From Neisseria elongata subsp. elongata (GTDB taxonomy: Bacteria > Pseudomonadota > Gammaproteobacteria > Burkholderiales > Neisseriaceae): a stretch of DNA of 64,000 nucleotides. Below the pieces are notes generated by a model. That model was not told where the DNA came from. It worked only from the letters and a program-made list of their open reading frames with translations, and searched no databases. The stretch lies in assembly GCF_900113545.1 (NCBI RefSeq), contig NZ_FOPS01000008.1, positions 27,908 through 91,907 of the forward strand, read 5' to 3'. The position numbers and the translations under genes were made by a program. The number at the start of each line of letters is the position of its first letter. Positions within the stretch are counted from its first letter, which is position 1. Of the stretch, positions 25,153 through 33,268 are shown in pieces.

Positions 25153-26097
25153 ATGCTCGAACTGCAAAACATCCGCAAACAATTCAACGGCAAAACCGTT
25201 GCCGACGGCATCAACCTCCAAGTCGCGCGCGGCAGCCTGCTCGCCATCCTCGGCCGTTCCGGCTGCGGCAAATCCACCCTGCTCAACATCGCCGCCGGAC
25301 TGACCGCCCCCGACGGCGGACGCGTCCTACTCAACGGTACGGACATCACCGCCCTGCCGCCCGAAAAACGCCGCATCTCGCTGATGTTCCAAGACTACGC
25401 CCTCCTGCCGCACCTGACCGTCCTGCAAAACACCGCTTTCGGCCTCAAAATGCGCGGCACCGCCAAACGGCAGGCGGAAGAGGCCGCCGAAGCCATGTTG
25501 GAACAAGTCGGCCTGTCGGGCGAAGGACACCGCCGCCCGGACACCCTTTCCGGCGGCGAACAACAACGCGTCGCCCTGGCCCGCGCACTGGCCGCCGAAC
25601 CCAAACTGCTGCTGCTGGACGAACCCTTTTCCAGCCTCGACACCGGACTGAGGAGCAGCCTGCGCAACCTGACCCGCGCACAGGCAGGCCGTCTGAACAT
25701 CCCCGCCGTCCTCGTTACCCACGACCCCGAAGAAGCCTTCCTAATGGCCGACCGAATCGCCCTGATGGCCGACGGCCGCATCATTCAAGAAGGCAGCCCC
25801 GACGAACTGGGCGCGCATCCGAACAGCGCGGCGGCGGCCAAACTGCTCGGCTGCCGCAACGTTGGCGACACATTCTACCTGCCGCCCGACGCGCTCTTTC
25901 CCGACCCCGCCGGCCCCGCCTGCCCCGTCCTCGCCCTACACCGCCTTCCCGGCGGCACGCGCGCCGAAATCGGCCACCCGCAGTTCGGCCGCATAGAAAT
26001 GCCCCTGCCGCCCGGCTTCTACGGCGGCGAAATCCGCGTCGGCACAGATACAGCCCGCCTGGTACGCTTTCAAACGCCGCTGGACAAACCGGCATAA
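25153..26097 (+). CDS. Orphan ABC transporter ATPase
   Basis: A 314-residue nucleotide-binding subunit of the spermidine/iron/sulfate-importer type. Walker A is GRSGCGKST (about 34-42), signature LSGGEQQRVALARAL (about 135-149), Walker B KLLLLDEP, followed by the H-loop THDPEEAFLMADRIALM. After about residue 235 there is a small C-terminal domain with a TOBE-like pattern (CPVLALHRLPGGTRAEIG). No permease or binding protein is near, so the substrate is unknown; FbpC-like iron or polyamine import are the nearest guesses. It follows metR across 12 bases that contain a DUS. Confidence 0.78.
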   Translation: MLELQNIRKQFNGKTVADGINLQVARGSLLAILGRSGCGKSTLLNIAAGLTAPDGGRVLLNGTDITALPPEKRRISLMFQDYALLPHLTVLQNTAFGLKMRGTAKRQAEEAAEAMLEQVGLSGEGHRRPDTLSGGEQQRVALARALAAEPKLLLLDEPFSSLDTGLRSSLRNLTRAQAGRLNIPAVLVTHDPEEAFLMADRIALMADGRIIQEGSPDELGAHPNSAAAAKLLGCRNVGDTFYLPPDALFPDPAGPACPVLALHRLPGGTRAEIGHPQFGRIEMPLPPGFYGGEIRVGTDTARLVRFQTPLDKPA

Positions 26098-26101
26098 ATA
26101 C

Positions 26102-26172
26102 AGGCCGTCTGAAAACAAACGCCGCATGTTTGAGCCTCACAGAAACCCGCAGCGTTCGTTTTCAGACGGCCT
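26102..26172. terminator. Long DUS hairpin between the ABC gene and psd
   Basis: AGGCCGTCTGAAAACAAACG and its inverse copy bound a 71-base hairpin. The right arm lies just before the likely psd promoter. Confidence 0.72.
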
Positions 26173-26174
26173 TT

Positions 26175-26183
26175 TGCTATACT
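26175..26183 (+). promoter_or_regulatory. Extended -10 promoter element for psd
   Basis: TGCTATACT fits an extended -10 (TGnTATACT), directly after the right DUS arm and 33 bases before the psd ATG. The matching -35 is weak. Confidence 0.5.
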
Positions 26184-26216
26184 GCCGTTTTTGACACGGA
26201 AACAGAAAGCCCCGCC

Positions 26217-27113
26217 ATGTCCTCCCCCCGCCCCTATCCCGCCCCGAGCTACCGCCAACGCCTGCAAATCGCCCTGCACTACCTGCTGCCCCAACTGGCC
26301 GTTACCCGTGCCGCAGGCTGGCTGGCCGAACGCCGCTGGGGCGTATTGACCACCTTCATTATCCGCGCCTTTGCCGCCCGCTACCGCATCAACCTCGACG
26401 AAGCAGCCCGCAGCAATCCCGCCGATTACGCCAGTTTCAACGAATTCTTCATCCGCCCGCTAAAAGACGGCGCAAGGCCGATAGACGGCGACGGGCAAAA
26501 CCTCTGCCTGCCTGCCGACGGCCGCGTGAGCGAATGCGGCACCATCGAACACGGACGGCTGTTGCAGGCCAAAGGCCACAGCTTTACCGCCGCCGAACTG
26601 CTGGCAGGCGACGAAGGACTGGCCGCACGTTTTTCAGACGGCCTCTTCCTCACCACCTACCTTTCCCCGCGCGACTACCACCGCGTCCACATGCCCTGCG
26701 ACGGCACTTTGCGCCGCATGATTTATGTGCCGGGCGAACTGTTTTCCGTCAATCCCTTCCTAGCCGAACACGTCCCCAACCTGTTTGCCCGCAACGAACG
26801 CCTCATCTGCCTCTTTGATACCGAATTCGGCAGCATGGTGCAGATTTTGGTCGGCGCCACCGTAACCGCCAGCATCAGTACGGTGTGGGCGGGTGTCGTC
26901 AATCCGCCGCGCACCGCCGCCGTGCGCCAATGGGACTATCCCGAATCGGGCGACGGTGCGGTCGTCCTGCGCAAAGGCGAAGAAATGGGCGCATTCCGCC
27001 TCGGCTCCACCGTCATCAACCTTTTCCCGCACGGCAGCGTCCGCTTAAACGAACGCCTGAAGGCAGGCGTGGAAACGCGGATGGGCGAAACCATGGCGCA
27101 ACGGCTGTCCTAA
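26217..27113 (+). CDS. psd: Psd, phosphatidylserine decarboxylase
   Basis: Converts phosphatidylserine to phosphatidylethanolamine in the inner membrane. The 298-residue proenzyme carries the self-cleavage motif LGST at 262-265, which splits it into beta and alpha chains and forms the pyruvoyl group from Ser264. Other family motifs are YASFNEFFIRPLKDGARPI, LPADGRVSECG, and SPRDYHRVHMPCDGTLRRMIYVPGELFSVNP with the active-site histidine. The ATG at 26217 is chosen because the protein then starts MSSPRPYPAPSY; the long open frame upstream is not coding. A DUS in the gene encodes ARFSDGLF. Confidence 0.93.
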   Translation: MSSPRPYPAPSYRQRLQIALHYLLPQLAVTRAAGWLAERRWGVLTTFIIRAFAARYRINLDEAARSNPADYASFNEFFIRPLKDGARPIDGDGQNLCLPADGRVSECGTIEHGRLLQAKGHSFTAAELLAGDEGLAARFSDGLFLTTYLSPRDYHRVHMPCDGTLRRMIYVPGELFSVNPFLAEHVPNLFARNERLICLFDTEFGSMVQILVGATVTASISTVWAGVVNPPRTAAVRQWDYPESGDGAVVLRKGEEMGAFRLGSTVINLFPHGSVRLNERLKAGVETRMGETMAQRLS

Positions 27114-27134
27114 CCCGCCGCATCGAAATACGGA

Positions 27135-27177
27135 AAGGCCGTCTGAAAACCGGTTTTCAGGTTTTCAGACGGCCTTT
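27135..27177. terminator. Bidirectional DUS hairpin between psd and pyrH
   Basis: AAAGGCCGTCTGAAAACC and inverse with T-runs on the outer side, between convergent genes. Confidence 0.82.
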
Positions 27178-27205
27178 TATACTGTTTCCTATACGACAGA
27201 CCGCA

Positions 27206-27925
27206 TCAGCAGTGAACCAGCGTACCTTCGTTTTCACCGCAAACCACGCGTTTGAGCGCGCCTTCTTTGGCGATGCCGAACACGACGATGTTGAGCTGGC
27301 GTTCGCGGCACAGAGCGAAAGCGGTGGCATCCATGACTTTCAGACGTTTGCTCAAAGCCTCGTCGAAAGTGATGGTTTCATAGCGGACGGCGGACGGGTC
27401 TTTTTTCGGGTCGGCAGTGTACACGCCATCGACATTGGTGGCCTTCAGCATCACGTCGCAGTTCATTTCCGCGCCGCGCAGCGAGGCGGCGGTGTCGGTG
27501 GTGAAGAAGGGGTTGCCGGTGCCGCCGGCGAAAATCACGACTTTGCCCTCTTTCAGATACTGGATGGCTTTCGGACGGGCGTAGGTTTCGGCAATCTGCT
27601 GCATGGGCAGTGCGGATTGGACGCGGGCTTTCACGCCGGCGGATTCGAATGCGTCTTTCAAGGCCAAGGCATTCATGACGGTGGCCATCATGCCCATATA
27701 GTCGGCCGTCGCACGGTCCATGTTGTCGGCCTGCGAGGAAACGCCGCGGAAGATGTTGCCGCCGCCGATGACGATGCCGACCTGTACGCCGAGTTCGACG
27801 ATTTCTTTTACCTGGCCGACAATCTGCATGATGGTTTCGCGGTTGATACCGAAGGCATCATTGCCCATCAGGGCTTCGCCGGACAGTTTCAACAGGATTC
27901 GTTTGTATTTGGTTTGCGGGGTCAT
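27206..27925 (-). CDS. pyrH: PyrH, UMP kinase
   Basis: Phosphorylates UMP to UDP, the first step toward UTP and CTP. The 239-residue product is a hexameric amino-acid-kinase-fold enzyme. Motifs seen are [14 protein letters not shown] at the N-terminus, [12 protein letters not shown] (about 56-67), [25 protein letters not shown], and [20 protein letters not shown] with the UTP-regulation and nucleotide-binding residues. The ATG at 27925 is chosen over a longer frame because the protein then begins MTPQTKYKR with AAGGAATC just upstream. DUS hairpins lie on both sides, so it is likely monocistronic. Confidence 0.95.
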   Translation of the reverse strand: MTPQTKYKRILLKLSGEALMGNDAFGINRETIMQIVGQVKEIVELGVQVGIVIGGGNIFRGVSSQADNMDRATADYMGMMATVMNALALKDAFESAGVKARVQSALPMQQIAETYARPKAIQYLKEGKVVIFAGGTGNPFFTTDTAASLRGAEMNCDVMLKATNVDGVYTADPKKDPSAVRYETITFDEALSKRLKVMDATAFALCRERQLNIVVFGIAKEGALKRVVCGENEGTLVHC

Positions 27926-28005
27926 GTGGGATTCCTTTCGGCTGGGAGGACGTGGATAAACGGCGCGCATTATACGCGCTAAACCCCGGCTTTATAAACT
28001 GGTAA

Positions 28006-28055
28006 AGGCCGTCTGAAAGCAGGCTTTACACGATAAAGCAGCTTTCAGACGGCCT
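28006..28055. terminator. DUS hairpin after fabF
   Basis: An inverted DUS pair with matching flanks (AAAGC/GCTTT), just beyond the end of the leftward fabF gene and upstream of pyrH. Confidence 0.8.
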
Positions 28056-28076
28056 ATTGTCATCCCGACGGAACGT

Positions 28077-29324
28077 TTAGCCGGAGAATTTCTTGAACAC
28101 CAGCGTGCCGTTGGTGCCGCCGAAGCCGAAGGAGTTGGAGATGGCAACGTCGATTTTCGCGTCGCGCGCTTCGTTGGCGCAGTAGTCCAAATCGCAGCCT
28201 GCTTCGATGTCTTGTTCGAAGATGTTGATGGTCGGCGGGGATTTTTGATTGTGTACCGCCAACACGCTGTACACTGCTTCCACGCCGCCCGCCGCGCCGA
28301 GCAGGTGGCCGGTCATGGATTTGGTGGAATTGACGATGACTTTGCGGGCATGGTCGCCCAGCGCGCGCTTGATCGCTTTGGTTTCGTTGGCATCTCCCAG
28401 CGGGGTGGACGTGCCGTGTGCGTTGACGTAATCGACGTCTTCGGGATTCAGTCCGGCATCTTTCAGTGCGCGGGTAACCGCCAATGCAGGGCCTTCTTCG
28501 TTCGGAGCGGTGATGTGGTAGGCATCGGAACTCATGCCGAAGCCGACGATTTCGGCGTAAATTTTCGCGCCGCGTTTTTTGGCGTGTTCCAATTCTTCCA
28601 ACACCAGCACGCCCGCGCCTTCGCCGATAACGAAGCCGTCGCGGCCTTTGTCCCACGGACGGGAAGCGGTGGCGGGGTCGTCGTTGCGGGTGGAAAGGGC
28701 TTTCATCGCAGCAAAGCCGCCCACGCCCAAGGTGCTGATCGCGCCTTCGGCACCGCCGGCAATCATCACGTCCGCATCGCCGTATTTAATCAGTCGGGCT
28801 GAATCACCGATGGAGTGCGCACCGGTGGTACAGGCGGAAACCATGCCGTAGCTGGGGCCGCGGTAGCCTTTGAGGATGGTTACGTGACCGGAAATCAGGT
28901 TAATCAGCGAACCGGGAATAAAGAAGGGGTTGATTCTGCGCGCGCCGCCTTCGAGTACGGTTTTCCCGGTAGCTTCGATGCTGGGCAGGCCGCCGATGCC
29001 CGAGCCGATGTTCACGCCGACACGGTCTTTGTCGAGGTTTTCCGCGGCGTCCAAGCCGGAATCGCTGATGGCCTGCAGCGCGGCGGCGATGCCGTAGTGG
29101 ATGAACACGTCCATGCGGCGGGCTTCTTTGCCGCTGATGTATTGGCCGATGTCGAAATCGCGCACTTCGCCGGCGATTTGGCTGTTGATGTCGGATGCGT
29201 CGAAACGGGTGATGAGGCCGATGCCGCTTTTGCCGGACAATAGGTTATTCCAAGCGGTTTGTACGTCGTTGCCGACCGGAGAAACTTGTCCGAGGCCGGT
29301 GATGACTACTCTTCTCTGACTCAT
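28077..29324 (-). CDS. fabF: FabF, beta-ketoacyl-ACP synthase II
   Basis: Extends acyl-ACP chains in fatty acid synthesis. The 415-residue condensing enzyme has the active-site triad in SACTTGAHSIGD (nucleophile Cys), NAHGTSTPLGD (His) and NSTKSMTGHLLGAAGGVEA (His), all typical of FabF. It begins MSQRRVVITGLGQVSPVGND, which fixes the ATG at 29324 against a longer open frame. The acpP gene lies 140 bases upstream on the same strand, matching the usual acpP-fabF pair. A DUS hairpin follows the stop. Confidence 0.95.
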   Translation of the reverse strand: MSQRRVVITGLGQVSPVGNDVQTAWNNLLSGKSGIGLITRFDASDINSQIAGEVRDFDIGQYISGKEARRMDVFIHYGIAAALQAISDSGLDAAENLDKDRVGVNIGSGIGGLPSIEATGKTVLEGGARRINPFFIPGSLINLISGHVTILKGYRGPSYGMVSACTTGAHSIGDSARLIKYGDADVMIAGGAEGAISTLGVGGFAAMKALSTRNDDPATASRPWDKGRDGFVIGEGAGVLVLEELEHAKKRGAKIYAEIVGFGMSSDAYHITAPNEEGPALAVTRALKDAGLNPEDVDYVNAHGTSTPLGDANETKAIKRALGDHARKVIVNSTKSMTGHLLGAAGGVEAVYSVLAVHNQKSPPTINIFEQDIEAGCDLDYCANEARDAKIDVAISNSFGFGGTNGTLVFKKFSG

Positions 29325-29464
29325 AGTCTGCTCGCTGTAAAACGGGATTCGGAAACCGGAACGCGCTTGCGGGGGCGGTTTGTTCCGAGCCGCTGTTAAT
29401 GAGAAACGACCCCTGTGTGCAGGCAAGCCCGCGCGCAGAGGCCGGAATAGGGCAAAGGCCGTGC

Positions 29465-29701
29465 TTAACCTTGGTGAGCGTTCACGTAGTCGATGGCCAA
29501 TTGAACGGTAGTGATTTTTTCGGCTTCTTCGTCAGGGATTTCGCAACCGAAGGCTTCTTCCAAAGCCATAACCAGTTCTACGGTATCCAGAGAGTCTGCG
29601 CCCAGGTCGTCTTGGAAGGAAGATTCGTTTTTCACGTCGGCTTCGCTGACACCCAGTTGCTCGGCAACGATTTTCTTCACTTGTTGTTCAATGTTTGACA
29701 T
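29465..29701 (-). CDS. acpP: AcpP, acyl carrier protein
   Basis: A 78-residue acidic acyl carrier protein for fatty acid, lipid A and cofactor biosynthesis. The phosphopantetheine serine lies in [22 protein letters not shown] (Ser near residue 37), with the usual four-helix pattern and a strongly acidic composition. The start [20 protein letters not shown] is typical. It precedes fabF on the same strand. A plausible promoter lies at 29765-29793. Confidence 0.96.
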   Translation of the reverse strand: MSNIEQQVKKIVAEQLGVSEADVKNESSFQDDLGADSLDTVELVMALEEAFGCEIPDEEAEKITTVQLAIDYVNAHQG

Positions 29702-29764
29702 ATTCTTTCGTCCTTAATTTAAAGCCTTGCGGCGGTGGTTAATGTGAAAACTCAAAACGGGCGC

Positions 29765-29793
29765 ATTGTACCCGATTGATTTAGAGTTTTCCA
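29765..29793 (-). promoter_or_regulatory. Candidate acpP promoter
   Basis: On the minus strand TGGAAA and TACAAT are separated by 17 bases, about 65 bases before the acpP start. The -35 agrees at four of six positions. Confidence 0.42.
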
Positions 29794-29946
29794 TCTAATG
29801 ATGTGTTTGCCTTTCAGACGGCCTTCGGAGGCGGCCGCCGCAGGTGCGAAACGCGGGCATATTAGCATAGGCCGGATTTTGCCGACAAGGGCGTTTTCCG
29901 CTGTTTTTTCCAAGGTTTATTCTGCACCGCTGCTGTGCGCACCCTA

Positions 29947-31950
29947 TTACTTGCACACGGTCTCGTTTAAAAACCGCAATACCAGTGCCAATTCTTCCGC
30001 CGCTTCTTCCTGTGTGCCGTTGCCGGTATGGCCGCCACAATCGGGGGCGTAGAGCCAGGATTTAGGCGAGATGCCGCGCAGTTTGGCGTAAAACTTCAAG
30101 GCGTGGGCGGGGTGTACCCGGTCGTCGGACAGGTTGGTGGTGATGAGTGCGGGCGGGTGGTTTAGGCCGGCTGAAAGGTTGTGGTAGGGGGAAAGCCTTT
30201 CCAGGTGCGGGCGCATTTCGGCGTCGTTCGGATCGCCGTATTCCTCTATCCAGCTTGCACCGGCGGAGAGTTGCGTATAAGCCAGCATGTCGGTCAGGGG
30301 GACTTCGCACACAAGCGCGCCGATGGCATGTGGTTCGCGCACGAAGGCGGACGCGGTTATCAGTCCGCCGTTGCTGCCGCCCTGTATGGCGATGTGCGGC
30401 GGGGAACTCAGGCCGCGTTCGGCCAAGTCGCGCACGACGGCCAGCAGGTCGTCCACGCTGCGGTGTTTGTGTTCGCGCTGGGCGGCGGTGTGCCATCCTT
30501 TGTATTCGCCGCCGCCGCGTATGTTGGCCAAGACGAAGGCGTTGCCTTGCGCCAGCCAATGGCGGCCGATGTTGCCCAGATAGTGCGGCAGTTCGGCCAC
30601 GTCGAAGCCGCCGTAGGCGTAAACAAGCGCAGGGGTGTCGGCGCCGCTGTTTTTGCCGACGTGGAAATACGGTATTTGCGTGCCGTCTGCCGAACGCGCC
30701 CAAAGTTGCCGTACGGCGATGCCGTCTGCGTCGAATTGTTTGGGCTGGCGGCGCAGGACACTCAGTTCGTTTACCTGCAAGTCGAGTGCGTACAGGGTCA
30801 GCGGGGTGGTGAAGTCGCTTGCGGCGATGTAGAGTAGGTCGCCGCCCCACGGCTGGTCGGTCAGTTCCAGCGCGCCTTGCGGCAGTTCGGGCAGGGTTTG
30901 TTCCTGCCATGTTTTGCCCGTCCATTTCCATGCTTTCAGACGGCCTTTGACATTGTCGAGCAGGGAAACGGCGATAAAGCGTTTGGTGGTTTCCACGCTT
31001 TCTACCGCCTGCGCGTCGTCGGGTGCGAGCAGCAAGGCGGCCTCGCCCAGTTCGCCTTTGTTGAGTTTGACCGCCACAAGCGCGCCGGCGGGGTAGCTTT
31101 TATTGGCACGGTGCCACGGCTGCACGAGTTTGATCAGGAGTTGTCCGGCGATATAGCCGGCGATTTCGCAATCGGTCGGCAGTTTGAGTGCGGCGGTGCG
31201 GCCGTCTGAAAAGACTTGGTAATAGGTTTTGGTGAAAAAGCCGGCGGCGGCTTCGATTAAATCGACGGGCGAACCGAGTCCGTCCAGATAACGCCAGGCC
31301 TGCACCATCACGCCGTCTTCTTCCATGCGGAAAACCGGCAGGCCGTCTGAAAATTCCTGACCGCGCCGCAACAGCCACACTTCGCGCGGATAACCCGACG
31401 CGGTGAGCTGGCGTTCGTCCCACGCGGGGCAGACCCAGACGCTGTCCGCGTCGCGCCAGGCGATGTGGTTTTTGCCTGCGGGAAAATGAAAGCCGCCTTC
31501 GACGATGCGGCGGTTGGCCAAATCGAATTCGACGGTATATGCCGCGTCACCGCCTGCCGCACTCAGCGTCAGCAGGACTTGCAGGGGCTGTTCGACATAG
31601 TGCGACACGCCGTCCAAATACACGTCGTCGCCCAGAATTTCATCGAAATCGGCCACGGAAAACAGGATTTCCCAATCGGGCATCCCCGCACGGTAAGACG
31701 CGGCCGAGCAGACGCGGTACACGCCTTTGGGAAATTCCTCGCTTTGATGGAAATGGTACATGCGGGCGCGGTGTTCCTGACAAAAAGGAATCTGCCTCTC
31801 ATCCTGCAACTGGGCGAAAATATCGTCCCGCAGGGCGGAAAATTCGGCCGAGCCGGCAAACTGCGCCAGTGTTTCGGCATGCGCTTCAGCGGCGAAGCGG
31901 CGGGTTTCGGGGTCGTTTAAATCATGAAAGCGGGCGTAAGGGTCGTGCAT
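29947..31950 (-). CDS. Prolyl oligopeptidase family S9 serine peptidase
   Basis: A 667-residue cytoplasmic peptidase with an N-terminal beta-propeller (about residues 80-410) and a C-terminal alpha/beta-hydrolase domain. The catalytic serine is in IQGGSNGGLITA, the aspartate in NLSDDRVHPAH, and the histidine in DCGGHTGNG. A domain start motif YAYGGFDVAELPHYLGNIGRHWLAQGNAFVLANIRGGGEYKGWH matches POP enzymes. There is no signal peptide (MHDPYARFHDLNDPETRRFAAEAH). Several DUS lie within the gene (EFSDGLPVF, VFSDGRTAA, GRLKAWKW). It is probably monocistronic. Confidence 0.9.
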   Translation of the reverse strand: MHDPYARFHDLNDPETRRFAAEAHAETLAQFAGSAEFSALRDDIFAQLQDERQIPFCQEHRARMYHFHQSEEFPKGVYRVCSAASYRAGMPDWEILFSVADFDEILGDDVYLDGVSHYVEQPLQVLLTLSAAGGDAAYTVEFDLANRRIVEGGFHFPAGKNHIAWRDADSVWVCPAWDERQLTASGYPREVWLLRRGQEFSDGLPVFRMEEDGVMVQAWRYLDGLGSPVDLIEAAAGFFTKTYYQVFSDGRTAALKLPTDCEIAGYIAGQLLIKLVQPWHRANKSYPAGALVAVKLNKGELGEAALLLAPDDAQAVESVETTKRFIAVSLLDNVKGRLKAWKWTGKTWQEQTLPELPQGALELTDQPWGGDLLYIAASDFTTPLTLYALDLQVNELSVLRRQPKQFDADGIAVRQLWARSADGTQIPYFHVGKNSGADTPALVYAYGGFDVAELPHYLGNIGRHWLAQGNAFVLANIRGGGEYKGWHTAAQREHKHRSVDDLLAVVRDLAERGLSSPPHIAIQGGSNGGLITASAFVREPHAIGALVCEVPLTDMLAYTQLSAGASWIEEYGDPNDAEMRPHLERLSPYHNLSAGLNHPPALITTNLSDDRVHPAHALKFYAKLRGISPKSWLYAPDCGGHTGNGTQEEAAEELALVLRFLNETVCK

Positions 31951-32011
31951 GGTGGAAGGCCGTCTGAAAAAAAGCGGGATTATAGCGGCAAATGTTTGTC
32001 CGGTCGGATTG

Positions 32012-32044
32012 GAGGCCGTCTGACAACGGTTTTCAGACGGCCTC
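32012..32044. terminator. DUS hairpin with one variant copy
   Basis: GAGGCCGTCTGACAACGG against the inverse of GAGGCCGTCTGAAAACCG; one arm has TGACAA in place of TGAAAA. It lies between the end of the leftward fic remnant and the peptidase gene start. Confidence 0.75.
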
Positions 32045-32051
32045 GATAGCC

Positions 32052-33127
32052 TTAACGGGTTGTTTCCTGCGGCAGCAGAATATCCATCAGCGCGATATTG
32101 ATATAGTAGTTGCTCCTGCCTATCTTTTCTTTATGCAGGAATCCGCCTTCAGTCAGTTCGTCCAGGTATTTGGCGGCACTGGGGCGGGAAACGTTCAGCG
32201 TTTTCATCAGGAAATCGATTTTTGTGTAGGGATGGTTGAACAGGTGGTTAATCAGATCTTGGCTGTAGAAGCTGAAGTTTTGCCTGATGCGGTGTTTGTA
32301 GTCCAGCATCGCCTGATGGATGTGCTGCACGGTATCGATGCCGTCCTTGGCGGTTTGTTCCACGGCTTCCAGCATATACAGCAGCCAACCTTCCCATTCA
32401 CCCGTATCACGCACGTGTTGCAGCAGGCGGTAATATTCGCTTTTGTTCCGCACCAGATAGCGGCTGAGGTATAAAACGGGAATCTCCAGTAATCCGGTTA
32501 AAACCAGATACAGCACATTGATAATCCTCCCTGTCCTGCCGTTGCCGTCGTAAAACGGGTGAATGCTTTCAAACTGGTGGTGGAGCAGTGCCATGCGGAT
32601 CAGCGGGTCGATTGGTTTTTCCGTGTTGTCGTCGTTGATAAATGCTTCTAATTTGCGCATCAGGCGAATGATGTCGTCCGTATGCTGCGGCGGCGTATAG
32701 ACGATTTCGCCGGTACGGTCGTTTTTCAGCATCGTTCCCGACTGTTTGCGGAATCCGACACGGTTCTTTCCAACTCGGCCTGTATTGTCAAAATATGATT
32801 GTTGGTCAGCATTCCGTGTTCTTGGATAAGGTCGAAGCCGCAATGCAGTGCTGAAGCATAATTCTGCACTTCTTTGATGGCAGGACTAGACGGGCTTGCC
32901 GATATTCCTGCGCGGAACAGTTCGTCATGGGTGGTAATGATGTTTTCGATTTCGGAACTGTCTTTGGCTTCCTGCAAAGACAGCGTGTTAATCAAAATGC
33001 CTTGGTTGGGAATACTGCGGCAGATACCTTTTAATTCAGCCAGATAACGATGGGCGGAAGCCAGTTTTTTCAAGACGGCGACAGTTTCGAAATCTATTTC
33101 GGGAGGGAATTGTTCGATCGAGTACAT
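32052..33127 (-). pseudogene. Fic-family AMP transferase, interrupted by a frameshift
   Basis: Two overlapping frames together give a full Fic protein. The first (start 33127) encodes the Fic_N region including SSEIENIITTHDELF, where SxxxEN matches the class-II inhibitory helix. The second carries the catalytic loop HPFYDGNGRTGRIINVLYL and ends with a winged-helix-like region (KTLNVSRPSAAKYLDELTEGGFLHKEK). The frames meet near 32767-32769, where GAAAG on the coding strand reads as if one A had been lost from a four-A run; restoring it gives ELEKNRVGFRKQSG as in relatives. Fic enzymes add AMP to hydroxyl groups of targets. It is either a real pseudogene or a sequencing error. Base composition is AT-richer than its neighbours. 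Confidence 0.78.
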
Positions 33128-33149
33128 TTTAGGGGTTCGGTTAAATGAT

Positions 33150-33208
33150 AAAAAAATCCCGTTTTTTTGCTATATCGCTTCGATATGATAAAAAAACGGG
33201 ATTTTTTT
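33150..33208. other. Long symmetric hairpin between tex and fic
   Basis: A7-TCCCG-T7 (33150-33168) and A7-CGGGA-T7 (33190-33208) are perfect inverse copies of 19 bases, with an inner hairpin ATATCG-CTT-CGATAT at 33172-33186. It lies upstream of fic and downstream of tex on the minus strand. It could end tex transcription and/or carry an operator for fic. Confidence 0.7.
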
Positions 33209-33256
33209 ACAAGTCGTTTTTAATATATTGTTTTAACAAATTATTTTAAGTCACTC

Positions 33257-33268
33257 TTCAGGTAGCCC
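33257..33268 (-). repeat. Eikenella-type DUS (11 of 12 bases) at the tex stop
   Basis: TTCAGGTAGCCC is one base off the inverse of AGGCTACCTGAA, the dialect described for Eikenella; it touches the tex stop codon. Confidence 0.65.

Noticed and set aside
24951..26214. Long open frame upstream of psd in the same frame
   Set aside because: The region codes for metR and the ABC ATPase in other frames; the psd protein begins at 26217.
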